A stretch of DNA of 64,000 nucleotides from Drechmeria coniospora. Lineage: Eukaryota > Ascomycota > Sordariomycetes > Hypocreales > Ophiocordycipitaceae. The stretch's first letter is position 1. The number at the start of each line of letters is the position of its first letter. The notes under the pieces are model-generated. The model made no database searches. It saw only the letters and a list, made by a program, of their open reading frames with translations, and was not told where the DNA came from. The stretch lies in contig NC_054389.1 of NCBI RefSeq assembly GCF_001625195.1, forward strand, positions 6,134,520 to 6,198,519. The letters run 5' to 3'. Shown here piece by piece: positions 22,462 through 33,518 of the stretch. The translations under genes and the position numbers were made by a program.

Positions 22462-24571
22462 GTCGAAGATGGCGTTGCCGATGGTCGGTCGACGGAGGAG
22501 AGAGAGGCAAGGAAAGGAATCGAGAAGGCGAGTGCTTCGCTAGCAAAACATACGTCCACGCAGGCGCACGTTTCGTTCGTTCCGTTCAGCGGGAATGGAG
22601 GGGAAGATGGATTTGAATATGGATCACGACAAAAAAGTTGGGGCAACAGCGGGCCGGCTTGATATTTAAAGCAACACGACATGGAGTCACTCGGGTCGGT
22701 CGAGGAAGCATGACGATGCACCGCGAGCAGGACTAAGGGCAAGGAGGTGACCCTGAGACTGATTAGTTTTCATCAGACGGCTAACCGAAAGGATGCATCT
22801 GTGTGGAGGAAGATGGGGGAAGAGGGGAGGGGGGGGTGGTATGGGGGGCCCATGGGTCATGTTGGGAAAGGATTTTGAGGTTGTCGTGAGTAAGGGGGCA
22901 TTGCGGACGAGCTGGACAGGCCGTGTTGTTGGATGTCCCCTGTTCCAGCATTGTATAGCAATGAGAGGGAGTGGACGCTTGGGGTGCCCCGGCTGGCAGG
23001 CATGGTCAGGGAAGGGAGGCGAAGGGTCGGTCGGATTCCACTTCATGGGGTGGCCTGTTCCCTGCAGCTGCGATGCGACTGGAACGAAAGCAGGGCCGTC
23101 GCATGAAGCAATGTGCGCTATCCCAAACGGATGAGCCTACGGTTAATGCGTGCGGGCGAGAGCGTGTGTGTGCTGGGCAATATGTGTGTGCCTGAACTGC
23201 TAGTAAGTGGTAATAATACCAGGAATTCATGTACACCGGCTGGACCGCCGCACCATATTATACAAGTACGGACCAGGAGCCCTATACTCCGTACTTGCAG
23301 CACACCTGCATCGAGGTGTATCACTTGCTTGCATGCGAGTACATGGAAGTAAGTAAGTAAGTAGTCGTAGCTGTACTGGTACGTGGGTGCGGGCAAGAGG
23401 ATGGGGGTTCCCCATCATGAACGAGGGGACCTCGGTGGACTCAGTCGGTCTCCCACCACCCACCCCCGAGTACAAGCAATTACTTACGTGCACACTCGTC
23501 CTGACAGGCAGAATTCCACCCAAGTGTCGATGGGGGTGGGGAGGGAGGGGCACACTAGAGCGTTGGGTTGTGGCGTTTCAAACCGAGTCCGGTGTCACCT
23601 GGATCGGATGGATGGCATGGGACGGGGCATTAACGCAGCTGGGACGCGTCCTTGCGATGTAGGCCCATCCGCATCCCACCCACCCCAGCTTCGTCCTCTT
23701 CCCCACGGGGGTTCAGGAAAGAGGAGGCGAGGAGGAGGGGGAAGGAATAGGGGGGGGGGCGCAGGGGAAGTCGATGAGGCGAAAAAAAAGGAGACGAAGC
23801 GTTGGATGGATCGTGTGATGGATGAGGAGGGGATGAGGGGTCCTTGACGTCGTTACGGGTTCGTCCGAGACAGGTTGGAAATTTCAGACGAGAAGAAGCG
23901 TGGCGTGGCAGTTGACGGCCTTCCACCCATGTCCTCCCACGCGCATGCACGGCACTTGTTTGATTGTTTTTGGCCCTCTCCCTCTGTCCCTCTCGCCGCG
24001 AGCGCTGCCTGCCGCCGCAGACGGAGGCAGAGGCGGCCGAGGCCGTCGTCATTCGATGAGGAGGGGCGCGCGCATGAATCCTTGGTGCGTTCGAGCGCCC
24101 AAAGTCGAGTCAGTGTGGAGCCGAGAGGTCGACGGGGAGCGGGTTGGGCTCGTATTATATGCGTCACGTGTCGGTGCTCATTACTTGCATACGAGCACTT
24201 ACATGGTTAGCAGTGGCCGAGAGGGCCGGGGGACATGGATGGTAGGTGGATGTTGATGAGTAACAGATAATATTATTACCTGTATGAAAGTGCAACCACT
24301 GGCGGTGCGCACGTAAGAAAGCGCGAGCACCTGGTATTATCGCCGCTGCCTTTATGAGCCCAGGCATATATTGGCAGCCTCCATGGACATGGGATGGAAG
24401 CACTTGTATGCTGCATGAACGACGAGGCAGACGTCCCAGGCACTTGTGACGATGGCACCTCATGTTCCGTTTCGACAACATCAGTGTCACTCTGCACGGC
24501 AGGGCTTCGAGAAGGACGGTCGAAGTCTCGGACAGAAGTTGTCACGAACGTGCGGGGGAATGTAAGGAAGG

Positions 24572-24625
24572 GATGGATGGGTGGGTGGATGGATGAATGG
24601 ATGGGTGGACGGATGGATGGGGGTG
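24572..24625. repeat. (GGAT)n-type degenerate microsatellite
   Basis: Runs of GGATGGAT/GGGTGGGT/GAATGGAT without strict period. Similar tetranucleotide tracts occur at about 39961-40012 (CCGT units) and 50555-50632. Confidence 0.85.
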
Positions 24626-24839
24626 CATGGCCAAGGTTGGGCGCCGGCGTACATGTACGCCGGTAGTGCAAGCACCTGCATGGATGACAGATGGCACGAT
24701 GGCATGCGTGCATGGGGTTCATGGGGTCGGCTGCTGTTGATGGGACGCATCGGCTGAGTCGACGGTCGAAAGTGCCGACGAGGAGTCCCACGAGTCGGCG
24801 CCGGCTCTTGCTGGCCTGCCCCGGCGAGGTGGGAAGGGC

Positions 24840-25610
24840 CCGGGGCGAGCAAGTACTGTACGTACCAGGGACTCGCGCCAGCCAGGCCCCCCTGCCGACG
24901 GCGCGGACGCAAGGTAGCGAGTACGCGTTTCGAAGTAGACTGTACTCGTTCCTGTGCATGGATGTAGAGCTAGCGTTGGTGTTGGGTACGACGAGGAGAG
25001 GTATCGTGTACCGCGAAAGAGGCAGCCAAGTCAGCGACTTGCACGACTCGTACAGGTACATGAGCACTCCAGACGAGCACTGTACTTGCACCTACGGTTG
25101 GGCACCGGGCGCGACAGGTGCAAGTACAAGTACTTTTGGCACTTGAATGCGCGGACCGGATACTTGGACCCATAGTAAGTACTTGTACAACTACAGTACG
25201 GAGTACAGTACATAAGTACAGAAATTAAGTACAGCTTGCGCCCATTGTCAGCACTTGTACGACCACAACTTGCACCTGCAATTACGTACCTAAGTACTAG
25301 GTATGCACTATTAATGGACTGTGCATGTACTTACTTACAGTACACCTACTTGTACTCCGTACAGGTACAGTGCATGCAAGTATCGATACCTGAACACGGT
25401 GGCCAACTCATTGCCTCTGCTTCGACGTACGGAGTACATGTACAAGTAATTGCTTGGAAATCCTGCTGCAAGTACAAGTACAAGAACCAGTAAGTACTAA
25501 GTACAAGTGCATGTACAATTACTCCGTACTCTGTAAGTACTGTACTGTACTGTACTGTACTGTAAGTACACACAAAAGTGCATGTACATGTACATGTACT
25601 TACTCATTCT
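24840..25610. repeat. GTAC-palindrome island (densest in the window)
   Basis: From about 25180 to 25600 nearly every 10-15 bases contain GTAC, e.g. ACAGTACGGAGTACAGTAC, AAGTACAAGTACAAG and a perfect (ACTGT)n/GTACT run near 25535-25565. It is not a simple tandem repeat, because spacing varies. Confidence 0.8.
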
Positions 25611-27676
25611 GCACGTCTCATGCCCCGGGCCCCGCTCCGTTACCGTCCTGGATCCACAGCGTCGGCAGGAAACGGTGGCGGCTCGCCGGCCGTCGCAGCC
25701 CAGCGCGCTGCTGCAGCGCCCACAAACGGTAGCGAATCTTCCTCGCCCATCATCGTCTTCGTCCCAACAAAGCAGTCTCGGAAGGGCGGCGCAAGATCGC
25801 AGAAAATGCGACGTCGTCCTCGCGAATCGCACATGATGTCATGCATTCACCTGCAGCTGCACGCGCCCACCGTCACGTCACGCATGGCACGGAAGCTCGC
25901 CTTGCCGAGTGTTCCTCCGCCGCCGAGCGAGTACATGCACCTCGCATTCTTTACGCAGTGCAGCAACACAGGTACAGGTACATGCGAGCAGACACATGCA
26001 GGTGCAGCTACGCAAGGACAAGCACATGTACACATGTACGAGTACTTACGAGCAGTAGGTGTAAGTACTGTACGGTACGAGTACGCAGGTATTGTACAAA
26101 CACCAGGTATTAGGAGTACGCACACATGTAACGTCATGGTACATGTTACTGCGCCTACCTACTACCAGGTACCTACTAAGTACCTACCTTCGGCAAGCAT
26201 GCCCTCTCGCACGAGCATCCTCCGTCGTCCTGTGCCTCCGTAGCATGGGCTGAACGGCTTGCGTCTGCCTCCTCTGCCTTCGATTCGTTCCCACGCCAGC
26301 GGTGCGTGTGTGTGTCAGATCAAGTATAAGCAGGATCTCGATCGGATCTTCGGCAAGCATGGAGGGGGTGACGCCAAACTGGCACAGCCCCTGAAACACT
26401 GGTGAGCATGGAGCACATGGCATGCAGCACGATGCACGCGTGCCGCCGGCGTACCTCGACGGTGCCGAGCGCCGCGTGGGTGCATTGTAGCACCTGTGGG
26501 TGGTGCGCCGGAGCACCTCGCAGGCGCTATGACGTCCTAGAGCCCGTCTGAGGTGTGCGCTGTGGTCGCATGCCGTCGTCCAGCATGCACACCGGACGGT
26601 GCACCTCAAACTTGCCCTTTGCACCATGCGCTGCGGACTGTCCCTGCAGGTGTGCGCTTGCTTACTTGCGAGCAGGCATGCGCCGGTACGTTTTGCATTC
26701 CTTGCTTCCTCTCTCCAGTCATGCGCCGGCTCGACTCGTCTTGCAACAGAACGGTTACATGTTGAGTAGGCGCATGTACAGCATCATCGAGTCTATGGTG
26801 CTGCTGTCCCTAGCACCGCTGTTCAGTGCTAAGTACTGTATCTATAGTAGTACCAATAACGTAGGTGTGTGCTGGAGCTGCTCACATACAGTACAGTAAG
26901 TAGATTGCTCAGGGTTAGTACATCTAAGTGCCTAGTACTTACGGTACTCGGTACGTGTACTTGTGCATCATACACGTGCCGGACGAGAACGCAGAAGCAC
27001 GCTTCAGCGTGCACCTACTGTACACGGGCTGTAAGTAATAGTGTGCTCCCAAGTACAGGCACTTGTGCTGCGGCCGTCCAGTTCCGCATGCCCACCATAG
27101 CCCTGCACACTGCCAGTGAGGTCCTCAGGCGTAAGAAGCCTCAGCAGCTAGAGCCCGGTCATTGGAGAATCAATCAACAAACAACAATCTTCGGACGTGG
27201 TGCCAAGTCACGCCAAGCCAAACGCCGACGTGGGATGGCACTCCTCGTTTCTACAAGTATTAATAATTGCTGTACGACCGATTGATTGTAATTACCACCC
27301 CCCGCCCATGTCGTGCCATCGGTGTAAGTAGACAGAGCGGCGGAGGGTACCACGTGCTGCCTGTGGGCGTACGTCGGAGCGCTGTCGGAGCGCTGTAGGG
27401 TAGGCAGGTAACCATGGTCGGAGGCGGGTTGAAGCCGTGCTGGAGCTGAACGAACTCTGTGGCGTCACGGGCGAATGCCTTTCCAGCAGCAGGCAGGTAC
27501 TTTCCAAATAAAGCCACGGCATGCGCATGGAGCGCTCGTGCTGGTAGGACGCATATTTTCCGTCTCAATTTTGCCGCCTTTTCTGCCACTGCCAATCGTA
27601 GATGCTTGCACGTATTATGCCTTGCTCTGCGTCTCTCGCTCTCCGTGTTCCGCAGTGGGCGTACAGGTATTATGGT

Positions 27677-27744
27677 GGGGTGGCAAAAGTGTCGGTTCAC
27701 TTTGTACTGGTAGCGCCACCAAAATTGAACCGTCACTTTTGTCA
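27677..27744 (+). repeat. 68-bp inverted-repeat (MITE-like) element, copy A
   Basis: Starts GGGGTGGCAAAAGTGTCGG and ends CGTCACTTTTGTCA. Its two ends form an imperfect inverted repeat (TGGCAAAAGTGTCGGTTCA against TGACAAAAGTGACGGTTCA, 17 of 19 matching). Copy B lies 270 bp to the right in the opposite orientation. No transposase is nearby. Confidence 0.7.
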
Positions 27745-28014
27745 GGTGGTGACTCTAAGTACTTATGGAGTACTTGATCACGGTTCGCATGAGTGCGTTG
27801 CACTCCGCACCAGGATGTGTACTGTACCTGTCCTGTGAGGTAGCATGTTGGGGCCCAAGGACGAGGGCAACAGGGCCCTGTGGTACCCCGTACTGGTCCG
27901 ATAGTGGTAGCCTGTAGTTGTGCTCCGCACTCCGTAGCCCGGTAAAATACAGTACATGTGTTACAGCCAACTTACCAACGTGCCCTAACTTGCAGGCACC
28001 CAGCTACAGTCGCT

Positions 28015-28082
28015 TGACAAAAATGACGATTCAATTTTGGTGGCGCTACTACTGCAAAGTGAATCGACACTTTTGCCACCCC
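28015..28082 (-). repeat. 68-bp inverted-repeat (MITE-like) element, copy B
   Basis: The reverse complement of copy A with six differences over 68 bp (about 91% identity). It ends roughly 270 nt before the start codon of the OTU protease gene, so it lies in that gene's promoter or leader. Confidence 0.7.
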
Positions 28083-28348
28083 ACTCTACTCCACCCGTGC
28101 TGTCAGCAACTCGTGCAGAGGCGGTGCTCTGTGCCCCTTCGTCGACAACCACCGTCGAGCTCGTCATCTTTTTTTGCCCGCTCAACCTCCCCCCTCGGCT
28201 CCAAACAACCCATTCTCCGCGTCGCCTCGGCCTCGGACCGGCCTCGTGCCTCACGCACCGAGCACCATCTTTGCCCTTGCTGCTTCCCTTCGCCACGATC
28301 GAGACGATAGACGGCGAGCGAGCCAGTCCAGGCCGGCCCCGGAGCGAC

Positions 28349-29380
28349 ATGGAGGGCGAGACGTTGGACCACCTCCAGGCGCGGCACCGCAAGGAGCTCA
28401 AGGAGCTGCAGGGTCGCATCACCAGCAAGAAGAAGAACGCGACGAAGAAGACGCGCAAGGGCGTCAACGACGAGTGTGCCGAGATGGAACGCCGGCTGCG
28501 CGAGAAGCAGGCGGCAGAAATCGCCGCCGAAGTTGGCGAGACGACTGAGGGCGCCGAGGACCCGTTGGCCGACGAAGCCGACGCCGAGAGGGGTACCCAA
28601 AGGGCGGAAGATGAGACGGCCGAGAGGCGGACGGAGAAGCTGTCCCTGCGCGACGGCAACGGTGCCGCTGACGCCAACCGCAACCTCGACGCCGGCGCCC
28701 CCTCCCCCCGCCAGCCGCCGGTCAAGAGAAATCGGCAAAAGGAGCGGCTCGCGCGCCGGGCGGCCGAGCAGGAGGCGGCGGCCGAGCGTGCCGAGCAGGA
28801 GGCCTCGTCCATGACGGATCACCGCGCCCGCGAGGGCGAGTTCATGAAGAGCACCTTTGCCGCCTACAGCCTCGTCGAGGAGGAGGTGGCGCCCGACGGA
28901 CACTGCCTCTTCGCCGCCGTCGCCGACCAGCTGGGCCGGAACGACATACCCCTCCTCGACGGCCCCGCCTCCCTCTCGGCCGGGGAGCCGGCCTACAGGC
29001 TCGTCCGGAGGGCCGCCGCCGCCTACATGGAGGAGCACGCCGACGACTTTGCCCCCTTCCTCGACGAGGACCTCGCCGCCTACGTCGCCAAGATGCGGGA
29101 CACGGCCGAGTGGGGTGGCCAGCTCGAGCTCACGGCGCTCGCGAGACGCTACGGCGCCGAGATTCGCGTCGTCCAGGACGGCCGCCTCGAGACCATCGGC
29201 GACGAGGGCGCGCCGCCGCCAAGGAAGACGCTGTGGTTGGCCTACTACAGACACGGCTACGGCCTCGGGGAGCACTACAACTCGTTGCGCCCGACGGCCG
29301 CGACGACGGCGGGGAAGACTCCGGAGAAGACGGTGGGCAAGACGGTGGGCGAGACGGTGGGCAAGACAGTAGTAGGGTAA
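28349..29380 (+). CDS. OTU-domain deubiquitinase (OTUD6/Otu2 type)
   Basis: A single-exon gene of 343 aa. Start ATG at 28349-28351 follows a CT-rich leader. The N-terminal third is charged and helical (LQARHRKELKELQGRI, then RNRQKERLARRAAEQE), as in OTUD6B and yeast Otu2, which associate with 40S ribosomes. The OTU cysteine-protease domain begins near residue 165. It has PDGHCLF with Asp183 and Cys186, a conserved WGGQLELTALARRY block, and catalytic His309 in EHYNSL. It removes ubiquitin from target proteins. After the OTU fold the protein ends with an unusual KTVGKTVGETVGKT tail encoded by a 12-nt tandem repeat. The downstream methyltransferase gene converges on it, 222 nt away. Confidence 0.92.
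   Translation: MEGETLDHLQARHRKELKELQGRITSKKKNATKKTRKGVNDECAEMERRLREKQAAEIAAEVGETTEGAEDPLADEADAERGTQRAEDETAERRTEKLSLRDGNGAADANRNLDAGAPSPRQPPVKRNRQKERLARRAAEQEAAAERAEQEASSMTDHRAREGEFMKSTFAAYSLVEEEVAPDGHCLFAAVADQLGRNDIPLLDGPASLSAGEPAYRLVRRAAAAYMEEHADDFAPFLDEDLAAYVAKMRDTAEWGGQLELTALARRYGAEIRVVQDGRLETIGDEGAPPPRKTLWLAYYRHGYGLGEHYNSLRPTAATTAGKTPEKTVGKTVGETVGKTVVG
29324..29372 (+). repeat. 12-nt tandem repeat in the OTU protease 3' end
   Basis: About four copies of AAGACGGTGGGC, each encoding a KTVG-type tetrapeptide, with a G/A variant in one copy. In-frame expansion or contraction would only lengthen or shorten the C-terminal tail. Confidence 0.8.
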
Positions 29381-29602
29381 GCGGCCGCTTGCGAGGGAGG
29401 CGGCACCTTGGCCCCTGACCCGCACGCGACCCATGGCTTCTTGCATTCGCTCGCTCGACTCTCTCGCCTCCTCCTCCACACCCCTCCTCTGGCGATGCTG
29501 CACCTCCGCGCACCACTGCACGCCATCTCCCATTCGCACCCCACGTCATCCCCGATGCGCCCCTCCCGCCGAACCTTTCCTTTCCCTTCCTCTCCTCGCC
29601 CG

Positions 29603-30570
29603 TCACCGCGTCCAGACCGAGATAAAGTCCAGCACGGTGCCGTCGTCGGCGGTGCCCGCCTTGTGCGTCCGCGTCGGCTTGATGATGCTCAGTCGGTACA
29701 GCGCATCGTCGCGCGGCTTGGCGCACGGCGTGTAGACGACGGTGCCGTCGGCCTCGTACTCGGGCTCCTCCCCGGGCGTCGCGAGCAGCGCCTCGTAGAG
29801 CTCCGGGTTGAGCCCCCACGGTGGGCCGGGGTCGGAGAGCGGCTTGCCCGACGGGAATTCGAGGCAGACGAGACGGCCTTTGCTGTGGACTAGGTTGGCG
29901 ATGCGCTTGGCCCAGCGGGGACGCGCCTCGGGCGGCAGTGCGCAGAGGAACTGCTCGAAAAGTCGTCGTCAGAAACGGCACGCACCCGTGCGATGCGTCG
30001 TCACGCAGCTTCGCGCCGCCCACTCACAGTGTAGTCGAATATGAGATCGAACTTGCCGGTCCCGTCGGTGCCTATGCCGTCGGACCAGCTCTCGTCGAAA
30101 AAGTCGCCGACGAGCCAGTGCACGGCGCCCCTCTCGACCCCCTCGGCCGGCTGGTACAGGCCGTCCTTGTCGGCCGCCTCGCGGTTCTCCTGCGCCATGC
30201 GCACCGCGTCCGAGCTCGAGTCGAGCCCCCAGACGTCGTAGCCAAAGGAGCTCAGGAGCAGCGCGTCGTGGCCGCGGCCGCAGCCGGGCACGAGGGCGGT
30301 GCGTCGCGGGGGCGCCTCCGCGGCCTTTCCGTTCGCCCCACCCTCGTGCTCCTGCGCGGGCGGGACGAGGTCGGTGCGGTCGGTGAGGAGGTCGGCGAGG
30401 GCGAGCGACGGGCCGGCGCGGTCCCACGGCGTGAAGCTCTCCTTGTACAGGCCGTCCCAGCGCGAGACGTGAGCGTCAAAGGGGATGTCGGCAAAGGACT
30501 GTTGCAGCCGATTGCGGTCCTCGGCGGAGACGAGCCGGGGCGTGTGCGTCGTGCCGGCGGCGGCGGACAT
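29603..30570 (-). CDS. Thiol/thiopurine S-methyltransferase family (TPMT) enzyme
   Basis: Two exons, 30570-30028 and 29950-29603, with a 77-nt intron (GTGAGT...GCAG, CTGAC branch), give 296 aa. The start is the ATG at 30568-30570. It has the TPMT-family layout: N-terminal WDGLYKESFTPWDRAGPS, SAM-binding motif VPGCGRGHD then YDVWGLDSS, acidic motif GDFFDESW, then [25 protein letters not shown] and FPSGKPLSDPGPPWGL. It transfers a methyl group from S-adenosylmethionine to thiols or related small nucleophiles; fungal and plant relatives act on thiols, halides or thiocyanate. It probably has a detoxification role, and the exact acceptor is unknown. It is expected to be cytosolic. Confidence 0.9.
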
Positions 30571-33518
30571 GGCGGCGGCGGTGGGATGTTGCGTGAAGCT
30601 GCACGGGCGCGTAGGAGCTGGGAAGGGAGCCGGCTGGGCCGCTGGCGATGAATTTGCTGCTATGATGATTTTTGACTGGCCTCCCCGCCGTGTGGGTGAG
30701 CGGGTGGATTCGATCGGCCGAGCGATCAGCTGAGCGGATCAATTGCGTCCCGAGCAGGAGTAAGTAGGCAGGCACAAGCTCTGCTGCGACGGTCCGGGAC
30801 GAGGAATGCGGGAGGATACAAAACCCAGCAGGACAAGCTGGAATAGATGCTCGGTCGTCCGGTACGGAGGGGATGGAGGTCGTTGAGCTGGCCGCAACGA
30901 AGCAGGCCGTAGCTTTTCCGGCTGCTGCGGGGCCCTTTCCCATTGCAGCGGAGGCGAGCAACGCTCTTTCCGGACACACGGGACGGAGCTCAAGTGATGA
31001 TGTCAGCATCGCTGCGCTTCGCGGCGGCGCTTCGCCGGGTTAATGCCAGTGTACAAGTACAACACGGTACGGGGTTGTGCCCTCCCCAGTACCGCATTTT
31101 CGCCCGCGCTCGTACCGGCAGATGTACCGTCAAGTACAAGAACATTCGTCGACTTTATCCCGCTCTGGACTAGTCTCTGTTGGGAATTTAACGGTACAAC
31201 GTCCGTACATACTCCCTGCATGTACGGAACATGTGCTACTAACAAGCAGGTTCGTAGGCCGGAATCGAGGTTGAGCGGAGCAAAAGGATATACTTGGTTT
31301 AGGTGTGAAATGAACGAGGGCATTCGCGTCGTGCAAGAAACTACATGTGCATGCAAGAAAATTCCACATGGAAAGCAGGGTGGGTGTTGATAATCGACAC
31401 ATAAGTACTGTACTACGCGCAGAAGTACACACACTTAAAGCAAGTACACCTTCTGCCGGTACTTGTACTCGGGTACGTGGGTGTGGGCGAGTGTGCTTGT
31501 AAATAGCACGACAAGTGACACATGGCGCCGACGCAAAATTACGCAGGAATAATTTTAGGTTTTGTTATTCAGAGTCCTTAGTACGACAGGATCCATCTCC
31601 CTGAGGGACTATTCCCAGTGTCCAACCTGTCCTTGCCACGACCTGCTCCGCACCTGAGGCGTCGATCGAGGCACTGTCGCGTGGGGTACTGTGCATATAG
31701 TATATACGAGATGTGACTCTTTCTAGAGGCACTGTATGAATCCGCAGCTCACCATGTTCACGTGACCAAACTTTTTCGGCGCGGAGCATTTGGACCGCGA
31801 ACGGATAATTGGTCAGGATTAGTACGGCACGGTACGGAGAACTTGGAGGTGGGTTGGCATTCTGCCCAGGTAGTACAGTACATTTGCTCAACGGTACATA
31901 CTGTACTATGCGCTCGGCACAGGTAATCGGCGAGGCCGACGTTGCCACGCCGTTGATTGTCATGGTAGGTATATTGTATTGTGTCCCTATCCATATCCAC
32001 GTCTGCGTCCTGTTCAGTATGCAATCCGCATGATTTGTCACTCTCCGATGCCACCATGTATGTGTATGAAGTATCAGCCCCTTGCTGTATTTCCCGACTT
32101 TGCTGCGTACGCGAGTGTAGCCTCTGGAAAATTCGCCAAGTGAAGCAAGCGGCGGAGGGTACCGCGCACTGTGCTGCACAGTGTGCCCGCAAGTACGGAC
32201 CAACTCCTTACGATTATGCGGGGTAAGTTACGGAGTATACGGCGCACCGTTACGGAGTATACGGCATATGTGGGCCCAAAATACCCGAGCTTTTACCTAT
32301 TCTGGGAAACACACCAACTTCATGCCGCTCATAGCCCAGTACGGTTCGGACTACTCCGTTCACTCACTCCAGTTCACGCACAGATTCTGCAAAACATGTC
32401 CCTCGGATGTGTGCATGCAGTGCGTGTGCATGCAGTGCAGTTACAGCACAGACTTGTCGTACACGCAGCATGTCACATAAGAACAGGTGACACTTTCTCT
32501 ACGTCTGTAGCCGTACCGTAACGTAGTTCGAGGACGGACATTCGGCGCCACGACGAACCAAGGTCGGGGCTGAGCTGAAACAATGCCTTCGCGTTGTAAA
32601 ATGACGTCCTAAACGGTTCGGAGCTGGCCACGGGCGCCCCAGCTGAGCTTCCCCGCCCGTCGGTAGACCGAATGCTCCATATCTCGCGATTCTGCATGAT
32701 TTACTCCTCAGTCGTACGCGCCATTAGCACAGGTTCTGCCAGCTGAGGTCCTCCATTATGCTAGTAAAGGGGCTGGCGTGCCCGTTACCTACGTTATCTC
32801 CAACAGGCTACCGGCGCCACGGCCGAGCTTACTTGGTGGCTCGTAGGCCTTGCCGATGGAGAACACCGTCCGCTCGCTCCTCGCCGTCGACGCCACCCTC
32901 CCACGCATCATGCCGCCTTGGGATTCGGCACCTCTCTTAGGGCAGGGGATAAAGTTTTCCGGCTATTCTCGCACACCATCAGCGCCGCCGCTAGCTTGCC
33001 TGGCAATGGATCCCTCCAACGACCATGGATTTTCTCGCTCCTCTGAGCTGCCGTCCTTTCGCGCTCGTGGCCTACGCCTGTGGACCAGCATCTTGGACAG
33101 GGGCATCATGCTTTTTGCCGAGGACCTGCCCTTATCTGGGGGAGGAATCAGAAGGGCACGACGGCTACTGCGCAAGAGCCTAGCGCCGTCCGCCACCAAA
33201 AGAAACACGAGCGAGCGACGGCAAGCCGTCTGGGGACCCCGAAAATACGTTCTGTTTCGTGCGAATATCCCGTTAGCTGCCTAAAGTCATCAAGCGGCTC
33301 TTCCGCGTCAACCATCCAATCGAATCGAGGCCGAACGATCGAAAGGTATATATCACCTTCGTTGCTCTCGTTCGGATGGACTTGCCAACCGCTTGAATCT
33401 CATCGGCTTCCGGCTGCTTCGTTCCTTTGCTCTCTCTTCACTCTCTTTCACTCTCTTTTCACACTCTCTTCACCTTCGTTTCACCTTTCATCATTCTTTC
33501 CTTTTGCTATTGCCTGCC
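30571..33518. other. Intergenic region with GTAC islands; promoter of the secreted repeat protein
   Basis: Islands of GTAC words lie at about 31040-31480 and 31830-31920. Two near copies of GTTACGGAGTATACGGC lie at 32227 and 32249. A 212-codon minus-strand frame (31565-32203) has no recognisable domain and a GTAC-derived composition, so I do not call it. From 33300 on, the sequence is a clear promoter (TATA and CT-tract). Confidence 0.5.
33347..33353 (+). promoter_or_regulatory. TATA box of the secreted repeat-protein gene
   Basis: TATATAT lies 166 nt before the ATG at 33519 and is followed by a long CT-rich tract (about 33418-33510). This arrangement is typical of highly expressed fungal genes. 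Confidence 0.6.

Larger units (their letters stand above)
22462..28348. other. Gene desert: transporter promoter, GTAC islands, G-rich runs, inverted-repeat elements
   Basis: Nearly 6 kb without a supported gene. It holds the transporter promoter with G-runs (22826-22860, 23730-23760), a (GGAT)n tract at about 24572-24625, and GTAC islands at about 23270-23490, 24840-25610, 25960-26180 and 26820-27080. Two copies of a 68-bp inverted-repeat element lie at 27677 and 28015. Open frames here translate repeat words and match no family I know. Confidence 0.6.

Noticed and set aside
20755..22662. 635-codon plus-strand open frame opposite the transporter gene
   Set aside because: It is the antisense of the MFS transporter. 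Its Glu/Asp/Gly-rich composition comes from reading high-GC codons backward, and it has no domain.
28103..29539. 478-codon minus-strand frame over the OTU protease gene
   Set aside because: Antisense shadow. The plus strand carries the complete catalytic triad in the right order.
31565..32203. 212-codon minus-strand frame in the 31-32 kb region
   Set aside because: No recognisable motif, surrounded by GTAC-word sequence, no splice partners or promoter signal.
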